From NCBI GenBank assembly GCA_963665935.1, contig OY762510.1, positions 3,954,144-4,018,143 of the forward strand: a stretch of DNA of 64,000 bases, read 5' to 3'. The translations under genes and the position numbers were made by a program. The notes below the pieces were generated by a model, which was not told the origin of the DNA, ran no database searches, and was given only the letters and a program-made list of their open reading frames with translations. This document shows positions 42,918 through 52,263 of this stretch, piece by piece; the first letter of the stretch is position 1; each line of letters begins with the position of its first letter. Source of the stretch: Syntrophus sp963665935. GTDB lineage: Bacteria; Desulfobacterota; Syntrophia; Syntrophales; Syntrophaceae.

Positions 42918-43708
42918 GGACGGACCTTCTTGTCTTCGTGCTCCCTTAAAAATCCCGTGAGCGGCGACGATGCCCTCGCCTCGACGGCCCTTTCAGGCAT
43001 GCCGCTTCGGTAGGCCAGCCTGCCCGCCTTCACCGCCAGGCTGAAGGCCCGGGCAAAATCCACGGGATTCGGGGAAACGGCAATGGCGGTATTGACCATC
43101 ACGGCGCCGCACCCCATCTCCATGCACAAACAGGCATCGGAGGGTTTCCCCAATCCGGCATCCACGATGATCGGCACCTGAATCTCCCGGATCAGAATCT
43201 CCACCAGTTCCCGTGTCCTCACCCCCCGGTTGGTCCCAATCGGCGAACCCAGAGGCATCACGGCCGCCGCTCCGCAGTCGGCCAGCCGCCGGGCCATGGA
43301 CAGATCGGGGCTCATGTAGGGGAAGACCACAAAGCCTTCCTTCACGAGGGTTTCCGTCGCCTTCAGGGTTTCCAGGTTGTCGGGCAGAAGGTATCTGCTG
43401 TCGGCAATGACCTCGATCTTGATCCAGTTCCCCGCCCCAGCGGCCTTGGCGAGTCGCGCGATCCGGATCGCCTCCTCGGCATTCCGCGCCCCGGAGGTGT
43501 TGATCATCACGGTACAGGACGGCGGGATGTAATCCAGGATATTCTCCGCGTTCGCGCCGCTGTCGACCCTTCTCAGGGCCACGGTGACCACGTCGGCCTC
43601 CGCGGCCAGCAGGGCCTCCCGCATCTGGGCGTTGCCGGCGTACTTGCCCGTTCCTACAAAAAGCCGGCAGGCGATCTTTTTTCCTCCGATTTCCAGCAGA
43701 TCTTCCAT
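42914..43708 (-). CDS. thiG: Thiazole synthase ThiG
   Basis: A 264-aa TIM-barrel enzyme forming the thiazole phosphate from DXP, dehydroglycine and ThiS thiocarboxylate. Marks: GTGKY, a Schiff-base lysine region (NWIKIEVI) and DAGLGKPSDA. The ATG at 43708 is one base past the thiS stop, with GGAGGGGGA as ribosome site inside thiS. Confidence 0.93.
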   Translation of the reverse strand: MEDLLEIGGKKIACRLFVGTGKYAGNAQMREALLAAEADVVTVALRRVDSGANAENILDYIPPSCTVMINTSGARNAEEAIRIARLAKAAGAGNWIKIEVIADSRYLLPDNLETLKATETLVKEGFVVFPYMSPDLSMARRLADCGAAAVMPLGSPIGTNRGVRTRELVEILIREIQVPIIVDAGLGKPSDACLCMEMGCGAVMVNTAIAVSPNPVDFARAFSLAVKAGRLAYRSGMPERAVEARASSPLTGFLREHEDKKVRP

Positions 43709-43709
43709 T

Positions 43710-43913
43710 TTATCCCCCTCCGACAAAACTGACGATTTCAATCGAATCTTCCTCCCGTAGGTTCACCATTGGCCAGTCCTCGCGGGAAATGACCTGGAGG
43801 TTCACCTCGACGACGACCCGCTCCGGGACCAGTCCCCGGTTTTCGACGAGTTCCTGCAGGGTCACAAGCCCATCCGGCAGGTTTTCCTCTTTACCGTTGA
43901 TTCTCACCCTCAT
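43710..43913 (-). CDS. thiS: Sulfur-carrier protein ThiS
   Basis: A 67-aa ubiquitin-like carrier with the terminal Gly-Gly (ends VGGG) that is thiocarboxylated. Begins 2 bp after thiE and ends 1 bp before thiG. Confidence 0.92.
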   Translation of the reverse strand: MRVRINGKEENLPDGLVTLQELVENRGLVPERVVVEVNLQVISREDWPMVNLREEDSIEIVSFVGGG

Positions 43914-43915
43914 CT

Positions 43916-44572
43916 CTACGTTCCTCCTGCCTTTACCAGTTGCTCCTTGTACCAGCCCGCCCGGGCGGCAACGTCTTCCGCCTGCATGATGTCGCTTATC
44001 AGCGCCATGAAAGTGGCCCCTTCCTTCAGCAGAATCTCCAGATTGGCCGGATTGACCCCTCCGATAAAGACGACGGGTTTCACGGCTATTCGCAGGACTT
44101 CCCGGATGTCCGCCGTCCCGATGGTATAGTCCTTGGTCCGGGTCGGAAAGATGGGTCCGAAGGCAAGGTAATCGGCATCAAGTTCGTTGGCGTGGCGAAA
44201 CTGTTCCACAGAATGCGTCGAGATCCCGATTATCCGGTCCCTCCCCAGAATCTCCCTCGCCCGATCGACCGGACAGCGCATAAGATCCTCCTGTCCCAGA
44301 TGGACCCCATCGGCATCCAACTCCGCAGCAAGGAGGGGATCGTCATTGACGATGAAGGTCACCCCGTTCCTGCGGCAGAGGGCGGCCAGGTCGCCACCCA
44401 GCCGGAGAAGCTCCTCCCGCGATTTGGATTTCTCCCGCATCTGGAGTAGATCGATTCCCCCGGCGATCGCCTCTGCGGCGATTTCTCTCAGGGGCCTGCC
44501 GGTGCCGTATTCCTCCGTAAGCACAAGATATAGACTGCGATCCTTCAGAGAGCGCGTATTGACTGTGGACAT
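43916..44572 (-). CDS. thiE: Thiamine-phosphate synthase ThiE
   Basis: A 218-aa TIM-barrel enzyme joining HMP-PP and thiazole phosphate. Marks: LLQMREKS, FIVNDDPLLA, DGVHLGQED and AFGPIFPTRTK. The ATG at 44572 (GAGGTGAG site) is preferred to the GTG two codons earlier. First gene of the operon, behind the TPP riboswitch. No thiC or thiD is in the window. Confidence 0.9.
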   Translation of the reverse strand: MSTVNTRSLKDRSLYLVLTEEYGTGRPLREIAAEAIAGGIDLLQMREKSKSREELLRLGGDLAALCRRNGVTFIVNDDPLLAAELDADGVHLGQEDLMRCPVDRAREILGRDRIIGISTHSVEQFRHANELDADYLAFGPIFPTRTKDYTIGTADIREVLRIAVKPVVFIGGVNPANLEILLKEGATFMALISDIMQAEDVAARAGWYKEQLVKAGGT

Positions 44573-44583
44573 TCTCACCTCAA

Positions 44584-44622
44584 ATAAAAAGCCCTTATGC
44601 CTGAATTTCCGGGCATAAGGGC
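44584..44622 (-). terminator. Riboswitch-controlled terminator before thiE
   Basis: On the minus strand, GCCCTTATGCCC (44622-44611) and AGGCATAAGGGC (44602-44591) form an almost perfect 11-bp stem, followed by TTTTTATTT. It lies between the TPP aptamer and thiE, ending 12 bp before the coding region. Its 5' arm also pairs with the aptamer's 5' edge. Confidence 0.88.
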
Positions 44623-44632
44623 TTTGATGTCT

Positions 44633-44733
44633 CCGGCACTCCCTCCGCCGGCATTACCCGGATCAGGTTGTGAGGGTCATCCGCTCTAACTTGCGGAACT
44701 CTCAGGCCGAATTCACGACCTCCCCTTATGCGC
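44633..44733 (-). ncRNA. TPP riboswitch (THI element)
   Basis: The minus strand carries the conserved aptamer blocks in order: AGGGGAGGTC, CTGAGAG, GACCCTCACAACCTGATC, GGGTAATGCCGGCGGAGGGA. TPP binding should lower thi operon expression. P1 here is short (GCAT with GTGC), overlapping the antiterminator sequence. Confidence 0.93.
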
Positions 44734-44864
44734 TATGGTAAGGGCAGAAAAGCATATTCTCTTTTTGCTGTCAAGATGTTGTTCAAGGTCTTTCTTGAAT
44801 CAACTTGATAATATCCGAAATCTCAGGTAGCGTAACGGTCAATTTTTTGAAGAAGGATCGCCCT

Positions 44865-45956
44865 ATGACCCAATATGTCAACGATTTGAAATTATCCCAG
44901 TTCGTACAGAATGTTTTCTTGAGTTTCGGCATTCACCGGGAAGACGCCTTCATCTGCGCTGAAAATCTGGTCCTCGCCGATTTGCGCGGCATTCCTTCCC
45001 ACGGCGTGGCACGACTTCGCCGTTATGTCGACGGCATGGCGAACGGCACCATCCTGCCCCTCAATCAACCCGAGGTTGTGCGCGAAGCCCCCTCCACCGC
45101 GACCGTAGACGGCCAGGCTGGGCTGGGCCAGCTCGTGGGGCATTTCTCGACAAGGAAGGCGATCGAGAAGGCGCAAAAAACCGGTGTCGGCATCGTTGTG
45201 GCGCGCAATTCGAATCACTACGGCATCGCGGGCTATTATACGCAGATGATGCTGGACGCAGGGCTTCTGGGACTCTCCATGACCAACACGGCGCCCTTGG
45301 TGGTGCCGACCTTTGGAAGAAAGATGATCATCGGCACCAACCCCATCAGCCTGACCGCCCCGACAAAGCGGAATCGTCCCTTTTTTCTGGATATGGCCAC
45401 CTCGGTGGTTCCCCGCGGTAAGCTGGAAGTCTACGACCGGCTGGATAAGGACATGCCCCAAGGGTGGGCCGTGGATTCCAAGGGCGTGATGACGACGGAT
45501 GCGACAGAGGTTCTGAAAAACATGATCGCCCGTCTCGGTGGAGGCATCCTCCCCCTGGGCGGCGAAGGGGAACTCTACGGAGGTTACAAAGGATACGGCA
45601 TTGCCCTCTTAGTGGACATCCTCTGCGGTGTCCTGTCGGGAGGTGCCTATGCCGACATGGTCGACGTCAGAGGCCCCGGCGGCAAAGGCCAGCCGGCGCA
45701 GGTCGCACACTTTTTCATGGCCCTGAACATTGAAAATTTTGTCGAGATGGACGTTTTTCAGGAAAAAATGGACGATCTAATCGACCGCCTCAAAGAATCG
45801 GAAAAAGCCGAGGGACAGCAACGGATCTATGTCCACGGCGAGAAAGAATACGAACTCTACGAAAAGCACAAATCGTCGGGCGTCCCCCTGGAAGAACCCG
45901 TGTACAACAGCCTGAAGACCATTGCGGGGGAGTGCGGCGTGCCCTTTGAACTCTAA
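44865..45956 (+). CDS. Malate/L-lactate/ureidoglycolate dehydrogenase-family NAD(P) oxidoreductase
   Basis: A 363-aa member of the Ldh_2 (type 2 malate/lactate dehydrogenase) family. Marks: SHGVARLRRYVD, RNSNHYGIAGYY (catalytic histidine), GTNPIS, and LDMATSVVPRGK. The ATG at 44865 has an AAGGAT site; the frame's upstream extension is not conserved. Likely reduces or oxidises a 2-oxo/2-hydroxy acid; the substrate is open. It diverges from the thi operon. Confidence 0.83.
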   Translation: MTQYVNDLKLSQFVQNVFLSFGIHREDAFICAENLVLADLRGIPSHGVARLRRYVDGMANGTILPLNQPEVVREAPSTATVDGQAGLGQLVGHFSTRKAIEKAQKTGVGIVVARNSNHYGIAGYYTQMMLDAGLLGLSMTNTAPLVVPTFGRKMIIGTNPISLTAPTKRNRPFFLDMATSVVPRGKLEVYDRLDKDMPQGWAVDSKGVMTTDATEVLKNMIARLGGGILPLGGEGELYGGYKGYGIALLVDILCGVLSGGAYADMVDVRGPGGKGQPAQVAHFFMALNIENFVEMDVFQEKMDDLIDRLKESEKAEGQQRIYVHGEKEYELYEKHKSSGVPLEEPVYNSLKTIAGECGVPFEL

Positions 45957-45976
45957 GGCGGAAAGGACTATCTTTC

Positions 45977-46450
45977 ATGACGCGCGTTTTTATCCACGGC
46001 CTGGAAAGCAGCAGCCAGGGCGACAAAGGCCGCTATTTCCGGGAACATTACCCCGACATGCTCATTACGGATTATTTCGGGACCCTTTCAAAAAGGATGC
46101 AGACCCTGAGGGAGCAACTGGAAGGCAAAACGGACCTGATCCTGGTGGGATCGAGTTTCGGGGGACTGATGGCCGCGATCTTCGCCTGCGAAGAGGAAGA
46201 GCGGGTTCGAAAGCTCATTTTGCTGGCGCCGGCACTGAGTCTCGGCGCATTTGACTCTTATCTTGCCCGGCGCCTCTCCATCCCGACGGCTGTCTTTCAC
46301 GGCAGCGAGGACGACGTCGTCCCTCCCGAACCCGTGAAGGCCATTGTCGAAAAGCTCTTCCTCAACCTGAGCTACAACCGGGTCTCCGATGATCATTCGC
46401 TCCATGGGACCTTCTCCACAATGGATTGGGATTCCCTCCTGGAGATTTAA
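45977..46450 (+). CDS. YqiA/YcfP-like alpha/beta hydrolase
   Basis: A 157-aa small esterase-like protein. Oxyanion FIHGLESS, nucleophile serine in VGSSFGGLMA, acid in HGSEDDVVPP, and histidine in DDHSLHGTF. Ribosome site GGAAAGG. Follows the dehydrogenase gene by 20 bp. Confidence 0.78.
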   Translation: MTRVFIHGLESSSQGDKGRYFREHYPDMLITDYFGTLSKRMQTLREQLEGKTDLILVGSSFGGLMAAIFACEEEERVRKLILLAPALSLGAFDSYLARRLSIPTAVFHGSEDDVVPPEPVKAIVEKLFLNLSYNRVSDDHSLHGTFSTMDWDSLLEI

Positions 46451-46529
46451 GGCCATGAATTCCTTGACAGGATGGAGAAACTAGTCGATAAAACACTCCT
46501 TGCACCAATTCAGGAGAGAGGCTTAGAGC

Positions 46530-46943
46530 ATGTATTCCAAAAAGGTCATCATCCACTATTCCGCCGGCGTTGTCGAACAGCCGATCATCTATCAACTGGT
46601 CAAAAAGTACGACCTGATTTTCAATATCCTCAAGGCCAGGATCTTCCCCCGGCGCGAAGGCGTCATCGTTCTGGAACTGAGCGGCGAAAAGGAGAACTTT
46701 GACCAGGGAGTGCGCTTTCTGCGGGAAATGGGTCTCCGGGTCGAGCCTCTGTCCAAAAGCGTCAGCCACAACACGGAAAAATGCGTGCACTGCGGAGCCT
46801 GCACCTCATTCTGCCCCACCAGCGCCCTTTCCATGGACCCGCAGACCATGAAGGTATCCTTCGATCCGGAAGTCTGCAACGGCTGCGGCCTTTGTGTTAC
46901 CGCCTGCCCGGCGAGGGCAATGGAGATCAACCTGGGCTTTTAA
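46530..46943 (+). CDS. NIL-domain 4Fe-4S ferredoxin
   Basis: A 137-aa protein: N-terminal NIL domain (about 1-75), then two 4Fe-4S motifs, CVHCGACTSFCP and CNGCGLCVTACP. Such proteins occur in anaerobes and are tied to methionine/homocysteine formation or electron transfer. GGAGAGAGG site upstream. Confidence 0.88.
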   Translation: MYSKKVIIHYSAGVVEQPIIYQLVKKYDLIFNILKARIFPRREGVIVLELSGEKENFDQGVRFLREMGLRVEPLSKSVSHNTEKCVHCGACTSFCPTSALSMDPQTMKVSFDPEVCNGCGLCVTACPARAMEINLGF

Positions 46944-46972
46944 ATACCAAGTCGTCTTTCTTTTTCTTTTTT

Positions 46973-47326
46973 TTATTCCTTGGCCGGTGATTTCTCTTTG
47001 TCTTTTCCCATCAGGGAATCCATGCTTTCGGAAAATTTCTTGCCCTTCTCGTAGACATTCTTTCCCGTTTCGTAGGTTTTCTTGCCGGTTTCCACGACCT
47101 TTTCCGTCCTGGTCCTGGTCTTCTGCCAGAGTTCCCCCACATTTTTCCACGTCCGGCCGGGCTCCTTCAGATAAAAATATCCAGCGATCGCCAAGACGAT
47201 GAGGAAAGCGAGCAGGGCCAGTTTCACCAGCCTTTTGAAGATGAAATAGACAATCAGCACGGCTGCGCCAAGGGTCAGCATCAGGGCGACGTGATGGGAA
47301 GAGAGGTAAGCTAAAAAGTTGTCCAT
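46973..47326 (-). CDS. Small membrane protein with C-terminal coiled coil
   Basis: A 117-aa protein with two hydrophobic helices (about 12-30 and 34-52) and a Lys/Glu-rich helical tail (60-117) probably cytoplasmic or periplasmic. No family recognised. It lies convergent to the ferredoxin gene and divergent from mtaB. Confidence 0.6.
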   Translation of the reverse strand: MDNFLAYLSSHHVALMLTLGAAVLIVYFIFKRLVKLALLAFLIVLAIAGYFYLKEPGRTWKNVGELWQKTRTRTEKVVETGKKTYETGKNVYEKGKKFSESMDSLMGKDKEKSPAKE

Positions 47327-47455
47327 GAAAACCTCCGGAAGCAGGATGGCTTGTTTTTAACCCTCTTTTTTCATAAAATCCAGTTCTCCTTTCGTCTTGA
47401 CAAACGCCTTCAGGATGATAAGAGTCCCCGGATAGAAACCAGTCAGGAGTGTATA

Positions 47456-48784
47456 TTGAAAGCGGAAACCCCGTCGGTCAAGGTGGCGATCGCCACCCTT
47501 GGCTGCAAGGTCAACCAGTACGAGTCGGCAGGGCTCGGTGAAGCCCTGGCACGGCGGGGTCATACCCTCGTGCCCTTTGCTGAAAAGGCGGATTGCTACA
47601 TCATCAACACCTGTACGGTGACAGCCCGGACCAACTATCAGTCCCGGCAGGTCATCCGGCAGGCGATCCATAAAAATCCCGAGGCCGTCGTCGTGGTCAC
47701 CGGCTGTTACGCCCAGACCGCCCCGGCCGAGATTGCCGAAATCCCCGGGGTCTCCCTGATTGCAGGGCATGGAGAAAAGGATTCGATCCCCGATCTTCTC
47801 GTTGATCTGCTGAAAAACCGTCCGGAAGTCCGGGTCGGAGATATTTCCAAGACCCGCCGTTTCTCATCCCTGCCGGTGGCCCGCTTCCGGGATCATACCC
47901 GGGCCTTCCTCAAGATTCAGGACGGGTGCAACGCCTGGTGCAGCTACTGCATCGTCCCCTCCGCCCGGGGAAAAAGCCGGAGCCTGGCAGAAGAAGAGGT
48001 TCTGGACCAGCTTCGTCGCCTGGGCCAAGGGGGATATCGGGAAGCGGTTCTGACGGGGATCCACCTCGGCGCCTACGGGCAGGATCTCTCGCCCAAGTCC
48101 TCCCTCTTCGATCTTCTCCAGAAGGTGGAAAGGGAAAGGCCCGTGGAGCGGCTCCGCCTGAGTTCCATCGAGCCCACCGAGATTTCGAATGATTTGATTT
48201 CGCTGCTGAGGCAGTCCAGCCTGCTCTGCCCCCATCTGCACATTCCCCTTCAAAGCGGCGACGATGCCATTCTCTCCGACATGAGGCGGCATTATTCGGC
48301 CCGTTTTTTCAAGGCCCTGCTGGTCGATCTCGTCGAGGCGATCCCCGATCTGGCCATCGGCATTGACGTCATTGCCGGTTTTCCCGGCGAAAATGAGGCC
48401 GCCTTCGAGAGCACGGTCTCGCTGATTGAGGCACTGCCCGTCGCGTATCTTCATGTCTTCCCCTATTCGGCGCGGCCCGGCACTCCTGCAGCGGCCATGG
48501 CCGATCAGGTCCCACCGGACGAGAAGAAAAAGCGTGCCGAAATCCTGCGCAACCTCGGAGCCCGCAAGCGGGAAGCCTTCGCCCGACGTTTTCAAGGGCG
48601 CACCCTCCGGGTCCTCGTGGAGGAACGGATTGACCGCACGAGCGGCCTGCGGAAGGGATTCTCCGACAATTATCTCCCTGTCCACCTGATCAACAGCAAG
48701 GCGGCGCAGGTCAATTCCCTGGTCATGGTCCGCCTTGAAGGCTTTGAAGGCACAAGAATTCTGGGAAGGATCGTATGCCCATGA
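47456..48784 (+). CDS. mtaB: tRNA (N6-threonylcarbamoyladenosine-C2)-methylthiotransferase MtaB
   Basis: A 442-aa radical SAM methylthiotransferase that makes ms2t6A37 in tRNA. TTG start with CAGGAG six bases before; longer frames start in poor context. MTTase N-domain (TLGCKVNQYES, NTCTVT), radical SAM motif CNAWCSYC, C-terminal TRAM-like region. The 3' end overlaps rnc. Confidence 0.9.
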   Translation: MKAETPSVKVAIATLGCKVNQYESAGLGEALARRGHTLVPFAEKADCYIINTCTVTARTNYQSRQVIRQAIHKNPEAVVVVTGCYAQTAPAEIAEIPGVSLIAGHGEKDSIPDLLVDLLKNRPEVRVGDISKTRRFSSLPVARFRDHTRAFLKIQDGCNAWCSYCIVPSARGKSRSLAEEEVLDQLRRLGQGGYREAVLTGIHLGAYGQDLSPKSSLFDLLQKVERERPVERLRLSSIEPTEISNDLISLLRQSSLLCPHLHIPLQSGDDAILSDMRRHYSARFFKALLVDLVEAIPDLAIGIDVIAGFPGENEAAFESTVSLIEALPVAYLHVFPYSARPGTPAAAMADQVPPDEKKKRAEILRNLGARKREAFARRFQGRTLRVLVEERIDRTSGLRKGFSDNYLPVHLINSKAAQVNSLVMVRLEGFEGTRILGRIVCP

Positions 48785-49503
48785 CCGAAGAACGACTTCT
48801 GGCATTGAAGGAACTCGAATCGTCTCTGCCCCACCCCTTCAGCGACATTTCCCGGCTGGACCAGGCCCTGGTCCATCGCTCCTATGTCAACGAAAATCCG
48901 GGATTCTCCTCGGGAGACAACGAAAGAATGGAATTTCTGGGAGATGCCGTTCTCGAACTCTGCATCACCGACCTGTTGATGAAAACTTTCCCGGACTATA
49001 CGGAAGGGCAGCTCTCCAAGCTCCGGGCCTCCGTCGTCAACGAACAGCCTCTGGCCGAACTGGCCAGGGAACTCGAGATCGGCCGCTTCCTGCTCCTGGG
49101 AAAAGGGGAGGAAAGTTCCGGAGGCCGCTCCAAAACCTCCATCCTGGCCAATACCTTCGAAGCCATTATTGCCGCGGTTTATCTGGACGGGGGGTTTGAC
49201 CGGGCCTACGAAGTGGTCCGCCGGCTTTTTTCTCTCTTCATTGAAGAAGGAAGCCGCAATCTGACTTACCGGGATTACAAGACAACCCTTCAGGAACTCA
49301 GCCAGAACCGGTTCAGGGAGATTCCCCGCTATTCGCTCATCGGGGAATACGGCCCCGACCACGACAAGATTTTCGAGAGCCGTCTGGCAATCCCCGGAGT
49401 TCTTGAAGCAACGGGTAAAGGGAAAAGCAAGAAGGAGGCGGAACAGAACGCCGCCCGTTCCGCCTTGGACACCCTGTTACAGAAACCAGATGAAAAAGGC
49501 TGA
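48775..49503 (+). CDS. rnc: Ribonuclease III
   Basis: A 242-aa double-strand RNase. Catalytic box NERMEFLGDAVLEL, then a C-terminal dsRNA-binding domain (about 165-240). Overlaps mtaB by 10 bp and the next gene by 14 bp, so probably one operon. It may process rRNA and structured leaders such as those upstream. Confidence 0.93.
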   Translation: MPMTEERLLALKELESSLPHPFSDISRLDQALVHRSYVNENPGFSSGDNERMEFLGDAVLELCITDLLMKTFPDYTEGQLSKLRASVVNEQPLAELARELEIGRFLLLGKGEESSGGRSKTSILANTFEAIIAAVYLDGGFDRAYEVVRRLFSLFIEEGSRNLTYRDYKTTLQELSQNRFREIPRYSLIGEYGPDHDKIFESRLAIPGVLEATGKGKSKKEAEQNAARSALDTLLQKPDEKG

Positions 49504-50581
49504 TCCTTTCCCGGCCACGCCCCGGATTCTTCCGATTTTTCTTCCCTATCTGGGATGCCGTCAACGCTGCATCTTCTGCAACGAAAAAATTGCGACGGGC
49601 CTGTCGACCGCTGAGATTTCCGAAGAGACGGTGCAGAAGACCGCGGCTCTTTATTTCGCCCATTTCAAACCGGACGATCGCCCGGTTCAAATCGCCTTCT
49701 ACGGGGGAACCTTCACCGGAATGGCGGAGGAAAAACAGCTGCGTCTGCTGCAAATGGTCCGGCCTTTTCTGCGGAATGGGCAAGTCGACAGCATCCGGAT
49801 CTCCACGAGACCGGATGAGATCGATGAAAATCGCCTTGATCTCCTGCGCAGCCATGGCGTGAAGACTGTGGAAATCGGCGCCCAGTCCCTCGTGGAGGAT
49901 GTCCTCCACCGGTCCCGGCGGGGCCATACCGTGGAAGATGTCTTTTCCGCCGTGGAACGGCTGCGCCGGAAAGGGTTCGAAGTCGGCCTCCATCTCATGG
50001 CGGGACTTCCGGGCGATACGCCGCAGTCCTTTGTTTCCACCATCGAACGGACCATCGCCCTTCAGCCGGATACGGTCCGCCTCCATCCAACCGTGGTCTT
50101 CCGGGACACGGTCCTGGAGAGCCTTTACGCTGAAGGCCGATATTCGCCGCTGTCCCTTTCCGAAGCCGTCCGACAGTCCCGGTATGCCCTGCTCCGCCTG
50201 GAAAAGGCGGGGATCCCGGTCATCCGGACCGGCCTGCAGACCACGCCTGAAATGGAGTCACCGGGAAACATCGTCGCCGGTCCCTTTCACCCGGCCTTCC
50301 GTTCCCTCGTGGATGCCGCGATCTTCCGGGAGATGGCCTCGACCCTGCTTTCCGCAATTTCGCCGGAGGGACAAACCGTGACATTTCTTCTCTCACCACG
50401 TGATCTTTCCGACTTCCGGGGACAGAAAAACGAAAATCTTGATTTTCTCACCGAACGATTTCGACCGGAAGCGATCCGTCTCGACGGCAAACCGGATTAC
50501 CCGCGGGGGTGGCTGACACTGAAGAATGGAGCCCGAACCGTCTCAATGCATCGCACCGGCCTCCACCCTGTTCTCTCATGA
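49490..50581 (+). CDS. Radical SAM protein, Elp3-like (COG1243)
   Basis: A 363-aa radical SAM enzyme with cluster motif CRQRCIFC (about 22-29), then FYGGTFTGM and ISTRPDEID. It resembles the radical SAM half of Elp3 but lacks an acetyltransferase domain. The start inside rnc is preferred because the upstream extension duplicates rnc coding sequence out of frame. Substrate unknown; RNA modification is plausible. Converges with the nuclease gene, stops overlapping by 6 bp. Confidence 0.78.
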   Translation: MKKADPFPATPRILPIFLPYLGCRQRCIFCNEKIATGLSTAEISEETVQKTAALYFAHFKPDDRPVQIAFYGGTFTGMAEEKQLRLLQMVRPFLRNGQVDSIRISTRPDEIDENRLDLLRSHGVKTVEIGAQSLVEDVLHRSRRGHTVEDVFSAVERLRRKGFEVGLHLMAGLPGDTPQSFVSTIERTIALQPDTVRLHPTVVFRDTVLESLYAEGRYSPLSLSEAVRQSRYALLRLEKAGIPVIRTGLQTTPEMESPGNIVAGPFHPAFRSLVDAAIFREMASTLLSAISPEGQTVTFLLSPRDLSDFRGQKNENLDFLTERFRPEAIRLDGKPDYPRGWLTLKNGARTVSMHRTGLHPVLS

Positions 50582-51142
50582 AGGGCTGGATGCTCTCGAG
50601 TAAACCTGTGAATGGGCTTTGTGATTCTCCCAGTTTTTCAGATACAGCACCGCTATCGCCCGGTCGCGGATGACCAGCAGGTTTTCCGCGTTCTTCTCCT
50701 CAGCGGCCTTGGTAAAGTTGAAACTCCCCGTAATCACCGTCTGTTGATCGATGACGAGAATCTTGTTGTGCGCAATGGCGTGCTGATCGTCAATGAATGT
50801 CGGAATGCCCGCATTCGCCGTAAAATCCGCGGCGCTGTATTTGGCCGTCGCGTTGGACTTATCCAGGATGACATCGACCTTCACGCCCCGTTTCTGAGCA
50901 TCCACCAGGGCTTTGGCGATGGGCCGGGACGTAAAGGAATAGGCCTGCACCTTGATTTCCGAGGTCGCTCGATCCAGTTCCTGAACGATCGCCTCGGTAC
51001 ATCCCCCGTTGGGACTGAAATAAACCCGGATTCCGGCCTTGTCGACAGCCTGCTGCTTTTCCCGCTGTTCACAGGCGCCAATCGCCAGCAGCAAGACGGC
51101 CATCAAAAGAAAACCTGCAAATAGCCTCCTCTTTTCCAGCAT
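50576..51142 (-). CDS. Phospholipase D-family nuclease lipoprotein
   Basis: A 188-aa lipoprotein (lipobox AIGAC) with a single HKD motif: HNKILVID followed by TGSFNFT. Members (Nuc-type) act as dimers cleaving DNA or RNA phosphodiesters outside the cytoplasm. Translated divergently from era. Confidence 0.82.
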   Translation of the reverse strand: MLEKRRLFAGFLLMAVLLLAIGACEQREKQQAVDKAGIRVYFSPNGGCTEAIVQELDRATSEIKVQAYSFTSRPIAKALVDAQKRGVKVDVILDKSNATAKYSAADFTANAGIPTFIDDQHAIAHNKILVIDQQTVITGSFNFTKAAEEKNAENLLVIRDRAIAVLYLKNWENHKAHSQVYSRASSPS

Positions 51143-51327
51143 CTATAAATCCTCCGAACAAAGATGACCTGATTACGCCTTCAGGTAGAATAAAAGGTTT
51201 TTGTACATCCACCGGAACCATTCGTCAAGCCTGATCCCCCGGCGGATCTTCTTCCTGCCGTTTCGTTCCGGTTGCAGCGCCGGTCGCTTCCATGTTATGA
51301 ACCAATAAATCAGGAGGACATTCCACC

Positions 51328-52215
51328 ATGTTTAAATCCGGCTTCATCGGAATCATCGGCAGGCCCAATGTAGGAAAATCGACGCTGCTCAACGGCATCC
51401 TGGGCGAAAAGCTGGCCATCATCACGTCCAAACCGCAGACCACCCGGAACAGGATCGTGGGGATATTCAACAGGGAAGACGCCCAATTCATCTTTGTGGA
51501 CACGCCGGGGATCCATTCGGCCCGAACCCCGCTGAACCGGATCATGGTCCGCACCGCCAGGGAAACCTTTACCGATTCCGATATTCTTCTGCTCGTCGTG
51601 GAAGCGGGACAGGAGACGACGCCGGATGACCTTCTCATTATCGAGTCCCTGAAGGCGACTTCGGTCCCCAAATTTCTGATTCTCAACAAGATCGACCTGA
51701 TCCGCAGGGAGCAGCTCCTGCCGCAGATGGACGCCTACCGCAACCTGCACCCCTTTGCCGAGATGATCCCGATTTCCGCCCTGACGGGCGACGGGATTCC
51801 CCTGCTCCTCGATGAACTCTGGAAATACCTGCCGGAAGGTCCCCGGTATTTCCCGGAGGACTTGATGACGGATTCCAGCGAGCGGTTCGTCGCCGCGGAA
51901 ATTGTCCGGGAAAAGATCCTGCTGTTGACCCACAAGGAGATCCCCTACTCCGCCGCCGTCGTCGTCGATGCCTTCAAGGAGGACGAGGCGAAAAACCTCA
52001 TCCGCATCTCGGCCACGATCAATGTGGAAAAAGATTCGCAGAAAGCGATCCTCATCGGCAAAAAAGGGTCCATGCTGAAGGAAATCGGTACGAAATCCCG
52101 GCTGGAGATGGAAAACTTCTTTGCCGCCAGGATCTACCTGGAACTATTCGTGCGGGTCAGGAAAGACTGGACGAAAGACCCCAGAATGCTCCGGGAATTC
52201 GGATACGGCGAATAA
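51328..52215 (+). CDS. era: GTPase Era
   Basis: A 295-aa GTPase for 16S rRNA maturation. G1 GRPNVGKST, G3 DTPG, G4 NKID, and a C-terminal KH domain (GKKGSMLKEIGTKSR). Plus-strand site AGGAGGAC. Confidence 0.95.
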   Translation: MFKSGFIGIIGRPNVGKSTLLNGILGEKLAIITSKPQTTRNRIVGIFNREDAQFIFVDTPGIHSARTPLNRIMVRTARETFTDSDILLLVVEAGQETTPDDLLIIESLKATSVPKFLILNKIDLIRREQLLPQMDAYRNLHPFAEMIPISALTGDGIPLLLDELWKYLPEGPRYFPEDLMTDSSERFVAAEIVREKILLLTHKEIPYSAAVVVDAFKEDEAKNLIRISATINVEKDSQKAILIGKKGSMLKEIGTKSRLEMENFFAARIYLELFVRVRKDWTKDPRMLREFGYGE

Positions 52216-52263
52216 TCCCCGCGTAAACCGTTTTAAGGAAGGATCGTTGAGGAGAATTTAAAA

